A stretch of DNA of 64,000 nucleotides from Nesterenkonia sp. E16_10 (GCF_017347085.1 NZ_JADPSA010000001.1:186001-250000), one strand, 5' to 3'. Counted from the stretch's first letter, positions 43,363 to 52,238 are shown. Numbers and translations: made by a program. The notes: generated by a model from the sequence alone, not told the origin.

Positions 43363-45429
43363 TCAGAGCTCGGCGGCGGCGGCGCGGAGCCTGGCGTGGA
43401 AGTCGCGCAGCACGCTGCGATCGGTGCGCACCTCGATGATCCGGATGCCGACCCGGTCCTCGAGTCCGGAGAGCCCCTCCCCGAGCGAGTCGAGGTCCTC
43501 GGCGAAGTGATAGTCGTGGCCATAGGCGTCGGCGAGCGCCTCGATGTCCACGGTCTGCGGCGTGCCGAAGAACCGCTCCACCGCCTCGGCCTGGCCCTCC
43601 CGACGCCCGACCGCGCCGTGCTCGAGCTGGTCGAAGATCGCCCCGCCGGAGTCGTTGACCACCACGATGTCCAGGTCAGGTTCGCGCTCGGTGGCCGGGA
43701 TCAGCAGCGCGTTGATGTCGTGGAGGAAGGTCAGGTCCCCGACCAGCGCGGTCACCCGGGTGCTGCGGGCCAGCGCGATCCCGGAGGCGGCCGAGAGGTT
43801 GCCATCGATGCCGGCCAGGCCGCGCATCGCGTAGACCCGACGGGCGTCGTCGCGGGTGCCCAGCACCGTGCGGTTGAGCACTGCGGCGAGGTCCACGTCG
43901 CGGATCACCGAGGAGGATCCCAGCAGCAGCGGGGTCTTGACCGTCTCCGCCACGTACTGCGCCACCCGTACCGAGGAGAGCTCGCCCTGGGTCAGGGCCT
44001 CCTGCTCGGTGAGCGCGGCATCGATGAGCCGCTGCGCGGCGAGCCCGCGCTCGGTCCAGGAGTCCTGCCAGCCCGGAGGCGCCATCGCAGCAAACTGCGC
44101 CAGGGCGAGCAGATCGTGGAGCTTCCGGCGGGCGAGCCGGTGGTCGAACCAGGCCTCTCCGCCGGGGGCGTACTGGACCGCCTCGACGTCGTCCCGGTTG
44201 ATCAGCTGCTGCACCGGCCGGGTCAGCGTGGGCCGGCCGGCGACGACGACGCGCTCGACGCTGCCGGCCAGAAGGCTGGCAGGGGAACCCTCCGGTGCCT
44301 GAAGGATCAGCCGGTATCCCTGGATGGTGCCCAGATCGCTCCAGCGCGCATCGCTGCTGGGCTCGGCGAGCAGCGGGTGTCCTAGCCGTCGCGCCAGCTC
44401 GCGGGCCTCGGCGGGAGCATCGGCGCCCATGACGAAGACGGTGCGTGCGGTGCCCAGCCCGGCCTCGAACCTTGCCGCGGCCTCTGCGGGAGACTCACCC
44501 GGAGACTCAGCGGTCGTCTCCGCCGAGGACTGCGCCACCTGCTCCGCCGAGGATTCCGCCACTGAGCCCGATTCGGAGCTCGCCTCGGAACCGGTCGGGG
44601 GCTCGGCAGGGGAACCGGTCAGGGACTCAGGGGGTTGCCCGGTGGAGGGTCCCTGCGCGGCGGAGGGTCCCTGCCCGGTGGAGGGTCCCTGCGCGGCGGG
44701 ACTGCCCAGGATCTCGCTGCCGATGATCTCGGCGCGCAGCTGCTCGGCGGAGTCGGTGACTCGGCGACGCGGGGCGAAGGGGGTGCGGGCCCAGCGCTGG
44801 GCGCCGGCTCGCTGCCCCTGCTGCGGGGCGGCGGGGACCAGGGGGTCGCGGAAGCCGATGTTCAGGTGCACCGGTCCGGGGGTGGGCCCGGTCGCGACGC
44901 GCAGCAGCAGCCCCACCTGGGTCTCGGCGGCGAGCATGTCATCGCGCGACTCCGGCTCCAGCCGCGCCTCTCCCTGTTCCAGGTGGATCTCATCGCGCAC
45001 CCGACCGGCGAACATCCCCTGCTGCCAGGTGGTCTGGTTCGCGCCGGTGCCGTGCATTTCCTCGGGCCGGTCCGCGGTGATCGCCACCAACGGGATCCCG
45101 GAGAGGTCGGCCTCCATCATCGCTGGAAGCAGGTTCCCCGCTGCGGTGCCGGAGGTGGTCACGACCCCGGCGGGGGACTTCGTGGCCATCGCGATCCCGA
45201 GCGCGGTGAACGCCGCGGAGCGCTCATCGATGCGCACATGCACGGTGATCGCGCCGAGCTCCTCGGCCTCACGCAGGGCATAGGCCATCGGCGCCGAGCG
45301 CGAGCCCGGGGCGAGCACGATATGCCGCATGGTCATGGTCAGCCCGCGGATCACGCGCCGCGCCAGCCGCAGGGACTCCACGTCATAGGCGTCGTCGAAC
45401 TCACGGAACGGGCGCCTGGGTGTGGTCAT
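43363..45429 (-). CDS. menD: SEPHCHC synthase with low-complexity insert
   Basis: MenD adds a succinyl-semialdehyde unit from 2-oxoglutarate to isochorismate using thiamine diphosphate. The N-terminal domain has VLAPGSRSAPMAYAL and the cofactor glutamate in DERSAAF (Glu69); the C-terminal domain has GLAGIDGNLSAASGIAL and LVGDLTFLHDINALL. It is 688 residues, over 100 longer than usual. Residues about 238-320 are an insert of GPSTGQ/GPSAAQ repeats and Ser/Glu/Ala-rich sequence in the linker between the N-terminal and central domains. Starting from a leaderless promoter, it overlaps menC by 4 nt. Confidence 0.93.
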   Translation of the reverse strand: MTTPRRPFREFDDAYDVESLRLARRVIRGLTMTMRHIVLAPGSRSAPMAYALREAEELGAITVHVRIDERSAAFTALGIAMATKSPAGVVTTSGTAAGNLLPAMMEADLSGIPLVAITADRPEEMHGTGANQTTWQQGMFAGRVRDEIHLEQGEARLEPESRDDMLAAETQVGLLLRVATGPTPGPVHLNIGFRDPLVPAAPQQGQRAGAQRWARTPFAPRRRVTDSAEQLRAEIIGSEILGSPAAQGPSTGQGPSAAQGPSTGQPPESLTGSPAEPPTGSEASSESGSVAESSAEQVAQSSAETTAESPGESPAEAAARFEAGLGTARTVFVMGADAPAEARELARRLGHPLLAEPSSDARWSDLGTIQGYRLILQAPEGSPASLLAGSVERVVVAGRPTLTRPVQQLINRDDVEAVQYAPGGEAWFDHRLARRKLHDLLALAQFAAMAPPGWQDSWTERGLAAQRLIDAALTEQEALTQGELSSVRVAQYVAETVKTPLLLGSSSVIRDVDLAAVLNRTVLGTRDDARRVYAMRGLAGIDGNLSAASGIALARSTRVTALVGDLTFLHDINALLIPATEREPDLDIVVVNDSGGAIFDQLEHGAVGRREGQAEAVERFFGTPQTVDIEALADAYGHDYHFAEDLDSLGEGLSGLEDRVGIRIIEVRTDRSVLRDFHARLRAAAAEL
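44636..44707 (-). repeat. 36-bp tandem repeat inside menD
   Basis: Four 18-bp units alternate in two versions (TGCCCGGTGGAGGGTCCC and a copy with two changes), the last incomplete. They encode alternating GPSTGQ and GPSAAQ, in frame. Confidence 0.85.
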
Positions 45430-46511
45430 GTCCCCAATCCTAGAAGCTCCGCGGCGAGCACCCGGTGGGCGGCGCGCAGTCGGGCGATCCACCACTGCTC
45501 ACGCTCGGCGCTGACCCGGTGCCGCGCCAGCATCTCCGGCGAGGGCTCCACCGCACCGGGGACCGCCAGCACCCCGGCAGCCGGGATCAGCGGTGCCTCC
45601 AGGACGTCGTGTTCGAATAATGCGGCGGTGCCGAGCCCGCAGGCGTAGGGCAGCTCCGGCAGCCGTGCGGCCAGCGCGAGTCCGGCGGCCAGGCCCACCG
45701 AGGTGTCCAGCGCCGAGGAGACCACCGCATCGAGGCCTGCCTGCGCCACGATCTGCAGCGCGCGCTCCACCCCGCCGAGCGGGGGGACCTTGACCACGAT
45801 CAGGTCTGCGGCGCCGAGCCTGGCCACCCGGAGCGGATCCTCGGCCTTGCGCACCGCCTCATCTGCCGCGATCCGCAGCGGCGATCCCGAAGAGCTGACG
45901 CCGGCGGCGGCGAGCGCCTCCCGCAGCTGCGCCAGCGACTCGACCCCGGCCACCGGCTGCTCGGCGTATTCGAAGTTCCCGCCGGAGACCTCGGCCAGGC
46001 GCTCCAGCGCGGGCACCGCTTCGGTGAGGCTCCAGCCGCCGTTGGCGTCGGCGCGCAGCCCGGCCTGGGGCACGAGTCGCCGGACTTCGCGGAACCGGGC
46101 GACGTCGTCCTCGAGGGTCTGCCCGGGCTCGGCGACCTTGATCTTGACCGCCGGGATGGAGTCCACCGCGCCGAATCGGGTCAGCACCGATTCCACCTGC
46201 TCCGGGGACACCGCCGGCATGGTGGCGTTGATCGGGATGTGCCGGCGCAGCGGCTCACCCCAGCCCTGCCAGCCCGCCTCGATGCCGGCGCGCAGCCACT
46301 GCGCGGACTCAGCCGCCTGGTACTCCGGGAACGGCGAGAACTCTCCCCATCCGGCAGGCCCGCGGAACAGCATCGCCTCGCGCCGGGTCTGTCCGCGGAA
46401 GCGGGTCCGCAGCGGCAGCGAGACCACGTGCGCCTGGACCAGGATCTCCTCCAGCTCGGGGAGCGGCCGGCTGAGGTTGCGGCCTGCGCGGCCCGCAGTG
46501 TGATCGTCCAT
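45426..46511 (-). CDS. menC: o-succinylbenzoate synthase
   Basis: This 361-aa enolase-superfamily enzyme dehydrates SHCHC to o-succinylbenzoate in menaquinone synthesis. It shows AVKIKVA with the catalytic lysine, LRADANGGWSLTEA (metal Asp), FEYAEQPVAG (metal Glu), AADEAVR (metal Asp) and LIVVKVPPLGG with the second lysine. The start at 46511 is fixed by a leaderless TAGACT 7 nt upstream. It overlaps menD by 4 nt, so menC-menD is an operon. Confidence 0.92.
   Translation of the reverse strand: MDDHTAGRAGRNLSRPLPELEEILVQAHVVSLPLRTRFRGQTRREAMLFRGPAGWGEFSPFPEYQAAESAQWLRAGIEAGWQGWGEPLRRHIPINATMPAVSPEQVESVLTRFGAVDSIPAVKIKVAEPGQTLEDDVARFREVRRLVPQAGLRADANGGWSLTEAVPALERLAEVSGGNFEYAEQPVAGVESLAQLREALAAAGVSSSGSPLRIAADEAVRKAEDPLRVARLGAADLIVVKVPPLGGVERALQIVAQAGLDAVVSSALDTSVGLAAGLALAARLPELPYACGLGTAALFEHDVLEAPLIPAAGVLAVPGAVEPSPEMLARHRVSAEREQWWIARLRAAHRVLAAELLGLGT
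45430..45442 (-). promoter_or_regulatory. -10-like box at the menD start
   Basis: TAGGAT on the minus strand, 7 nt before the ATG. It lies inside the 3' end of menC, so menD may have its own leaderless transcript besides read-through. Confidence 0.45.
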
Positions 46512-46524
46512 GACGTTCAGTCTA
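46512..46524 (-). promoter_or_regulatory. leaderless -10 box of menC
   Basis: TAGACT on the minus strand, 7 nt before the ATG. Confidence 0.6.
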
Positions 46525-46541
46525 GGCAGGGGTGGACCTGC

Positions 46542-46554
46542 GATACTGATGCAC
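46542..46554 (+). promoter_or_regulatory. leaderless -10 box of the first PAP2 gene
   Basis: GATACT with 7 nt to the ATG at 46555. It lies 17 bp from the opposing menC -10 box. Confidence 0.55.
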
Positions 46555-47523
46555 ATGTCAGCTGCCCGCGCACTTCGTCCCCCGGCCCGGCGCACAGGCC
46601 TGTGGATCGTCGGAATCCTGCTCTGCTGCGCGGTCTTCATCGCGGTCTATGAGTACTTCGTCCGCTCCGACTCCGGACAGTGGGTGGAGTACGCGATGCT
46701 CGACGCCGCGGCGGAGCGGGTGAGCTCGCTCTCCGAGCGGGGCTTCGACCTCTGGTGGCTGAGCCCGGTGATCATCGCGCTGCCAGCGGTGATCTTCCTG
46801 GTGGTCGTGCTGGCCCGGCAGCGCTTCCTGGCCGCGCTGATCGCGGCAGGCACCGTGGTGGGAGCAAACCTCTCCACCCAGGTGCTCAAGACGCTCTGGC
46901 TCGAGCGTCCCGACCTCGACAACGGCGTCCCCTACTGGACCGGGAACTCGCTGCCTTCGGGACACACCACCCTGGCGGCCTCGATGGCGGTGGCGGTCTT
47001 CCTGGTCAGCTCCCCGCGGCAGCGTCCCTTCGTCGCGGTGCTCGCCGCGTTCTACGCCGGGCTCGTGGGGGCCTATACCTTCACCGAGGCCTGGCACCGC
47101 CCGGCGGACGTGATCGCGGCCTACCTTGTGGTCGCGGTGTGGGCCCTGATCGGCGGCTGGCTGGTGATGCGCACCGGCCCCGAGTGGAACACCGCGGTGG
47201 TGGACTACGAGCCCGAGACCGCGCCGTTGGCCGGCCTCGCCTGGTTCCTCGGGGTGACCCTGACCGTGCTGGCGGTGCTGTGCTTCCTCTTCTCCGGCGG
47301 CTGGAGCGGGATCGCGCTGGCCGGAGAGGAGCCCAGCCTCTGGCACTGGTTCGCCGGGCTGTTCTTCTCCCTCGGACCGGGCTTCCTGATGGCAGCCGCC
47401 GGGATCAACCTCTTCGGCGCCGAGACCGGCCGGCGCCAGCGCGGCGCGCCGGTTCCCTCCCCCAAGGGTGAGACGGTGCGCTACCCGATCCCGCCGGAGT
47501 TCAGCGAGCTCTACCGGGTCTGA
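46555..47523 (+). CDS. PAP2-family membrane phosphatase
   Basis: This 322-aa membrane protein has about six to seven helices and the phosphatase signatures: KTLWLERP (motif 1 region), SLPSGHTTLAASMA (motif 2) and EAWHRPADVIAAYLV (motif 3). It probably removes phosphate from a lipid such as undecaprenyl diphosphate or phosphatidate. It is divergent from menC. A second copy of the same family lies at 49963, and both keep the unusual two-helix C-terminal extension. Confidence 0.87.
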   Translation: MSAARALRPPARRTGLWIVGILLCCAVFIAVYEYFVRSDSGQWVEYAMLDAAAERVSSLSERGFDLWWLSPVIIALPAVIFLVVVLARQRFLAALIAAGTVVGANLSTQVLKTLWLERPDLDNGVPYWTGNSLPSGHTTLAASMAVAVFLVSSPRQRPFVAVLAAFYAGLVGAYTFTEAWHRPADVIAAYLVVAVWALIGGWLVMRTGPEWNTAVVDYEPETAPLAGLAWFLGVTLTVLAVLCFLFSGGWSGIALAGEEPSLWHWFAGLFFSLGPGFLMAAAGINLFGAETGRRQRGAPVPSPKGETVRYPIPPEFSELYRV

Positions 47524-47559
47524 GCCGCCCAGAGCTGCAGCGGCTCGAGCGCGCGCAGC

Positions 47560-48315
47560 TCAGCGGCCGCGCAGCCGGGTGATCAGCTCGCGGGACTCTC
47601 CGGGGCCATAGGGCACGATCGGGATCGCCTTGGTGGCGTCGTTGACCGACTCCCGGATGGCCTGGGAGGAGACGTTGCAGCCCTGCTGCATCCGTCGGCG
47701 CATCGAGGCGATGAACTCGGCGTCGACCTCGTGGCCGTGGCCGGGGACGAACCGGCTGTAGCTGCCGGCCATGGACCACAGCCGGCCGAGCGCGCGGACC
47801 CATTCCTTGGGGTAGGAGTCGTGGAACTCCGGGTCATCGCCCTCGCGGACCAGGTCACCGCAGAACATGACCCCGGTGGAGCCCTCGGCGCGGACACCGA
47901 TCACCAGGTCGCCCTGGGTGTGGCCGCGACCGAGGTGCTCCAGGACCACCTCGACGCCGCCGCCCAGGGGCAGCGTCACCGGTTCCTCGGAGACCAGTTC
48001 CGTGGCGGTCTCCACACCGGCGTCGGCGTGGGCGAGTATCCGCCGCACGCCCTGGCCGCGCAGGAAATCGTTGGCCCCGACGTGGTCGGGGTGGCCGTGG
48101 GTGTTGACCACGATCAGTTCGGCGGAGCTGAGCTCACGCACCGCGGCCAGCAGGGCCGCGTGGTCGCCGTCGGTGGGCCCCGGGTCGATGAGGACGGCGG
48201 CGTCCTCCCCCAGGACCAGCCCGACGTTGAGCGGCGTGGGGCCGCCCCGTTCGGCGAGGAAGACGTGGTCCTCCAGGCCGCGGAAGTGCGCGGATTCGGG
48301 AGCGTGGTCCATCAT
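47560..48315 (-). CDS. metallo-beta-lactamase fold hydrolase
   Basis: This 251-aa protein has the MBL metal motif NTHGHPDHVGAND, GRGHTQGDLVIGV, FCGDLVREGDDPEF and FVPGHGHEVD, all expected for a binuclear zinc hydrolase. The substrate is not clear; quinoprotein-relay and glyoxalase II-like branches share this pattern. The start at 48315 has AGAAGG upstream; an ATG at 48348 would add 11 residues. It is divergent from the symporter gene. Confidence 0.87.
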   Translation of the reverse strand: MMDHAPESAHFRGLEDHVFLAERGGPTPLNVGLVLGEDAAVLIDPGPTDGDHAALLAAVRELSSAELIVVNTHGHPDHVGANDFLRGQGVRRILAHADAGVETATELVSEEPVTLPLGGGVEVVLEHLGRGHTQGDLVIGVRAEGSTGVMFCGDLVREGDDPEFHDSYPKEWVRALGRLWSMAGSYSRFVPGHGHEVDAEFIASMRRRMQQGCNVSSQAIRESVNDATKAIPIVPYGPGESRELITRLRGR

Positions 48316-48402
48316 GATCACCTTCTGTGAAACCGTAGTTGCCACCATTCTGCCTCACCATCCGCACACAGCCTGGGAGGATCCTTGGGGCGTCGTGGGC
48401 GG

Positions 48403-48417
48403 TAGAGTCTGGCCATT
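48403..48417 (+). promoter_or_regulatory. leaderless -10 box of the symporter gene
   Basis: TAGAGT with 9 nt to the ATG. Confidence 0.5.
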
Positions 48418-49941
48418 ATGACTAGCGAAGATCTCCTCTCATCGATCAGCCTGATCGAGGATTCCGCATGGACGTGGCTCGGCATTCCCGTGATCGTCCT
48501 CGTGGGCCTCTACCTCGGCTTCCGCACCCGGCTGGTCCAGCTGCGGCATATCCCGGACATGTTCCGGGCCATCAAGGACAAGGCCACCAGCGATGCGAAC
48601 GGTCGGACCCGCTCGCTCTCGGCGTTCCAGACCTTCACCATCACCGCCTCCGCCCGGGTGGGCACGGGCAACATCGCCGGAGTCGCCGGCGCGATCGCCA
48701 TGGGTGGGCCCGGCGCGGTGTTCTGGATGTGGCTCATGGCGATCTTCACCTCCGCGGCCTCCTTCGTGGAGTCCACCCTGGCTCAGCTCTACAAGGTCCG
48801 CCGCTTCGACACCTTCAAGGGTGGGCCCGCGTATTACATCGAGCGTGGGCTGGGCACCCGGTCCGGGGGCATCGTCTTCGCGCTGATCTTCATCTTCTGC
48901 TTCGCGCTCTCCTTCACCTCGCTGCAGTCCAACACGATCGTCGACGCCGCCACCGGAGCGGCGACCGAGCTGGGCCTTCAGGACACCACCAGCATGGTCT
49001 GGATCCTCGCCGTGGTGCTCGCCGGACTCACCGGCGTCGTGGTGCTGGCCGGTCTGCGCCGGGTGGCGCAGGTGACCCAGCGGGTTGTCCCGGTCATGGC
49101 CATGGCCTATATCCTGCTGGGCCTGGTCGTGGTCGCATTGAACATCGAAGCGATACCGGCGGTGGTCGGGATGATCTTCGGCGAAGCCTTCAACTTCACC
49201 TCCGCCGCGGGCGGCGCCTTCGGCGCGATGATCATGGCCGGGGTCCAGCGCGGCATGTTCTCCAACGAGGCCGGCATGGGCTCGGTGCCCAATGTCGCGG
49301 CCACCGCGGACGTCTCCCACCCGGTCAAGCAGGGCCTGGTGCAGACTCTGGGCGTCTACCTGGACACCCTGATCATCTGCTCGGTCACGGCCTTCATCAT
49401 TCTGGTGACCTTCCCGGATCAGGCGGTCCGGGCCGAGACCAACGTCGGCGGTGAGCTGACCCAGGCGGCGCTGACCACGAATTTCGGGGCCTTCGGTGCC
49501 CTCGCTCTGGCGGTGATCATCCTGCTGCTGGCCTTCACCTCGATCCTGGGCAACTACTCCTATGGCGAGATGAACGTGCTCTTCATCTCGAACTCCGAGA
49601 CCAGCCGCAAGATCTACGCGGTGGCGCTCACCGGCGTCGTCTTCCTCGGCGCGATCATCCCGGTGGACCTGGCCTGGGCGATCGCGGGTGTGACGATGGT
49701 CATCATCGCGTTGTACAACCTGGTGGTGATCACCCTGCTGGGCGGTACCGCTGTGCGGCTGCTCAAGCACTACGAGGCACAGAAGCGGCAGGGGCTGGAT
49801 CCGCTGTTCCTGGCCACTGACATGCCGGATCTGCGCAATATCGAGTGCTGGACCGAGGCGGATATGGCCGATCACCGACCGGCCTCCGCGCTCGGAACCC
49901 CGCAGGAGGCGGAGCCGGAGCACACGCACACCCACCGCTGA
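48418..49941 (+). CDS. alanine/glycine:sodium symporter (AGCS family)
   Basis: This 507-aa membrane protein has about ten or eleven helices and the AGCS signature: TASARVGTGNIAGVAGAIAMGGPGAVFWMW, FKGGPAYYIERGLG, GVQRGMFSNEAGMGSVPNVAA and NVLFISNSETSR. It imports alanine or glycine with sodium. The last 60 residues are cytoplasmic, ending in a His/Thr-rich tail. The second PAP2 gene starts 21 nt downstream. Confidence 0.95.
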   Translation: MTSEDLLSSISLIEDSAWTWLGIPVIVLVGLYLGFRTRLVQLRHIPDMFRAIKDKATSDANGRTRSLSAFQTFTITASARVGTGNIAGVAGAIAMGGPGAVFWMWLMAIFTSAASFVESTLAQLYKVRRFDTFKGGPAYYIERGLGTRSGGIVFALIFIFCFALSFTSLQSNTIVDAATGAATELGLQDTTSMVWILAVVLAGLTGVVVLAGLRRVAQVTQRVVPVMAMAYILLGLVVVALNIEAIPAVVGMIFGEAFNFTSAAGGAFGAMIMAGVQRGMFSNEAGMGSVPNVAATADVSHPVKQGLVQTLGVYLDTLIICSVTAFIILVTFPDQAVRAETNVGGELTQAALTTNFGAFGALALAVIILLLAFTSILGNYSYGEMNVLFISNSETSRKIYAVALTGVVFLGAIIPVDLAWAIAGVTMVIIALYNLVVITLLGGTAVRLLKHYEAQKRQGLDPLFLATDMPDLRNIECWTEADMADHRPASALGTPQEAEPEHTHTHR

Positions 49942-49950
49942 GCCGTGCGG

Positions 49951-49962
49951 CAGAATGGCCGC
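49951..49962 (+). promoter_or_regulatory. leaderless -10 box of the second PAP2 gene
   Basis: CAGAAT with 6 nt to the ATG at 49963. It fixes this start over a GTG at 49945. Confidence 0.4.
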
Positions 49963-50880
49963 ATGCCCCAGCACCAGAGAAACCCGGCCTTCCACCTTGA
50001 GCGGTGGGTGGCCGGGTTTCTGCTGTGTGTGGCGCTCTTCGGGGTGCTCTACCTGGGCGCGGTCCGCACCGGGCCGGGTCAGCTGCTGGACCAGATGATG
50101 CAGCGCACCGCCGCAGGCACCTGGAATCCGCTGCCTGAGCTGAACGCGCACAGAACCTGGGCCACCGTGTGGATCCTGCTGCCCCCGGCGCTGGCCTGCC
50201 TGGCGCTGGGACATCAGCGCGGACCCCACCAGCGCTGGCTGGTCCTGCTCTGCGGGGCCGCTGTGGCGCTGGGGTCCAACATCACCACGCAGCTGATCAA
50301 GCTGGTCTGGTCCTCACGCCCTGCGCTGGTGGGTCTGAGCGGGGATTGGCCGATGAACTCGCTGCCCAGCGGTCACACGACCATGGCCGCCGGTGCCGCA
50401 GCGGCGGCGTTCCTGATCTGCCGGCCCCGGGACCGCGCCTTCTGGGGCGTCCTGGCCGCAATCTGGGCGGCCGGATGGGGCGGCTACATCTTCATCGAGG
50501 GCTGGCACCTGCCCAGCGACATGTTGGCGGCCTATCTGGTGGTGGCGGCGTGGACCCTGCTCGGCGGCGCCGTGGTGCACCACGTCGAAGCCGGCGACCC
50601 GCAGCTCGCGCCGCTGCCCGCCGAACCTGGAATCCCGGGAGGCCGGCAGGCGGGACTGTGCCTGACGCTCGGGGTGATCGGCACGGCGCTCGGGCTTGCC
50701 GCGCTGCTGGGACCGGTGGCGCGCCACGGCCTGGCAGGGGCCACGGCCTCACCCAGCCCGTGGTTGTTCATGGCGGGGGCCGCGTTGTCCTGCGCCCCGG
50801 CGTTCCTGCTCAGCGCGGTCCTGATCCCGCTGTTCTCCAGCGAGACCCGGCACCTGACCCGCACCTCTCGCACACGCTGA
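49963..50880 (+). CDS. PAP2-family membrane phosphatase, second copy
   Basis: This 305-aa paralogue of the protein at 46555 has the same helix pattern and motifs: KLVWSSRP, NSLPSGHTTMAAGAA and EGWHLPSDMLAAYLVV. The two share the same C-terminal extension, so they arose by duplication. They are separated by the MBL and symporter genes. A lipid phosphate is the likely substrate. The stop codon sits inside the first copy of a 31-bp repeat. Confidence 0.86.
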   Translation: MPQHQRNPAFHLERWVAGFLLCVALFGVLYLGAVRTGPGQLLDQMMQRTAAGTWNPLPELNAHRTWATVWILLPPALACLALGHQRGPHQRWLVLLCGAAVALGSNITTQLIKLVWSSRPALVGLSGDWPMNSLPSGHTTMAAGAAAAAFLICRPRDRAFWGVLAAIWAAGWGGYIFIEGWHLPSDMLAAYLVVAAWTLLGGAVVHHVEAGDPQLAPLPAEPGIPGGRQAGLCLTLGVIGTALGLAALLGPVARHGLAGATASPSPWLFMAGAALSCAPAFLLSAVLIPLFSSETRHLTRTSRTR

Positions 50881-50950
50881 GCCGCGCGCCCCGAGCTGCC
50901 TGCCGCGCGCCCTGCCCTGACGCTGAGCCGTGCGCCCTGAGCTGCATGCC
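50874..50950. repeat. 31-bp direct repeat across a stop codon
   Basis: Copies at 50874-50904 and 50920-50950 match at 28 of 31 positions, starting ACGCTGAGCCG. The first copy contains the PAP2 stop codon, so a small duplication extended the 3' region. Confidence 0.7.
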
Positions 50951-50962
50951 CCGCACGCAGAG

Positions 50963-50993
50963 CCGCCCGGTCCACAAGAAGTGGACCGGGCGG
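50963..50993. terminator. bidirectional terminator between PAP2 and desaturase genes
   Basis: A perfect 13-bp stem CCGCCCGGTCCAC with the loop AAGAA lies between convergent genes. Confidence 0.8.
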
Positions 50994-51048
50994 GAGACCG
51001 CGGGGCGCAGCGCCCCGTGAGCAGGGGTTCTGCGTGACCCGGAGCGGG

Positions 51049-52152
51049 TCAGCGGGGGCGGTACTGGTTCATGATCGGGCAGTCCATCGGGTCGGCGTAG
51101 CCCAGGCCCACCCGGTTCAGGTAGGTGATGACCATGCCGTAGGACTGGACCAGGCCGGTGGCGGTGTAGCTGATGCCCTTCTCGGCGCAGAACTCCTCGA
51201 CGATCGGCTTGACCTTGTGCAGGTTGGGGCTGGGCATCCGCGGGAAGAGGTGATGCTCGACCTGCAGGTTCAGTCCACCCATGGCCACGTCCATGGCCCG
51301 TCCGCCCTTGATGTTGCGCGAGGTCAGCACCTGGCGGCGCAGGAAGTCCATGTCGGAGTCCTTGGGGATGATCGGCATGCCCTTGTGGTTGGGGGCGAAG
51401 CTGCCACCCATGTAGACGCCGAAGACCACGAGCTGCACCGCGAGGAAGCCCAGCGCCAGGCCCGGGCTCATGGCCAGGAAGATCAGCACCGGGAAGCCGA
51501 TCAGGCGCACGGCCAGCATGGCCAGCTCGGTCTTGCGGCGCTTGAGCTTCTTGGCGGTGAAGACGGTCTTGAGCGCGTTGTAGTGCAGCGCGATCGCGAA
51601 GAGGGTCAGCAGCGGGAAGAACATCCAGCCCTGCCGGCGGGCCAGCCAGCCCATGAAGCCGGTGCGCTGTGCGGCGTCCTCGGCGACGAAGACCAGGGCG
51701 CCGGGGGCGATGTCGCCGTCCTTGCCGATGGTGTTGGGGTTGGCGTGGTGCTTGCCGTGCTTCTTGGTCCACCACGCGTAGGAGAGACCGACGATGAGGT
51801 TGCCGGTGACCCGGCCGAACCATTCGTTGCGCTTGCCGGTGCGGAACACCTGCTGGTGGGCGCCGTCGTGGGAGAGGAAGGCGACCTGGGTGAACAGGAT
51901 CCCGAAGAGCGCGGCGAGGCCCAGCTGCCAGAGGCTGTCACCGAGGGTGAACATCGCCACGAAGGCGCCGGCGAAGGCCAGGCTCAGCACGATCACCCGG
52001 AGCACGTAGCTGGAGGCGCCGCGGTCCATCAGTCCCTCGTCCTTGACCCGCTGGGCGAGCTCGAAGAATTCGTTGACCTGTTTGTTACCGGCTGGGCGCA
52101 CTCGCTCGGCGCGGCCCGGGGCGGCCTCCGACCGTGTCTCAGTGATTGTCAT
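51049..52152 (-). CDS. membrane fatty-acid desaturase
   Basis: This 367-aa di-iron membrane enzyme introduces a double bond into acyl chains. All three histidine boxes are present: SHDGAHQ (His95, His99), HGKHHANPN (His132, His135, His136) and QVEHHLFPRMP (His300, His301). Four main hydrophobic helices lie between. It resembles the DesA3/linoleoyl-CoA desaturase group. It is downstream of and on the same strand as the sensor kinase, with its own leaderless promoter and a palindrome upstream, so it may be the target of that two-component system. Confidence 0.93.
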   Translation of the reverse strand: MTITETRSEAAPGRAERVRPAGNKQVNEFFELAQRVKDEGLMDRGASSYVLRVIVLSLAFAGAFVAMFTLGDSLWQLGLAALFGILFTQVAFLSHDGAHQQVFRTGKRNEWFGRVTGNLIVGLSYAWWTKKHGKHHANPNTIGKDGDIAPGALVFVAEDAAQRTGFMGWLARRQGWMFFPLLTLFAIALHYNALKTVFTAKKLKRRKTELAMLAVRLIGFPVLIFLAMSPGLALGFLAVQLVVFGVYMGGSFAPNHKGMPIIPKDSDMDFLRRQVLTSRNIKGGRAMDVAMGGLNLQVEHHLFPRMPSPNLHKVKPIVEEFCAEKGISYTATGLVQSYGMVITYLNRVGLGYADPMDCPIMNQYRPR

Positions 52153-52190
52153 GGTTCCACGTTATCGAGCTGAGATCTGCGCCGCGTCAC
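52153..52190 (-). promoter_or_regulatory. desaturase promoter
   Basis: On the minus strand GTGACG is followed after 18 bp by GATAAC, whose end is 8 nt before the ATG. The -35 box is only a partial match. Confidence 0.45.
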
Positions 52191-52207
52191 CCGGCGGAGC
52201 CAACCTG

Positions 52208-52229
52208 ACCCCCTACCCGGGTAGGGGGT
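52208..52229. promoter_or_regulatory. 22-bp perfect palindrome upstream of the desaturase
   Basis: ACCCCCTACCC is followed directly by its complement GGGTAGGGGGT, with no loop. It lies 56-77 bp before the desaturase start, just upstream of the -35 box, where an activator would bind. It is also 10 bp after the kinase stop codon. The lack of a loop argues for a protein-binding site over a terminator. Confidence 0.6.
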
Positions 52230-52238
52230 GGGCCGGGT

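Noticed and set aside
48439-50229. 596-codon antisense open frame over the symporter
   Set aside because: Composition is Arg/Gly/His/Asp-rich and mirrors the real gene's codons.
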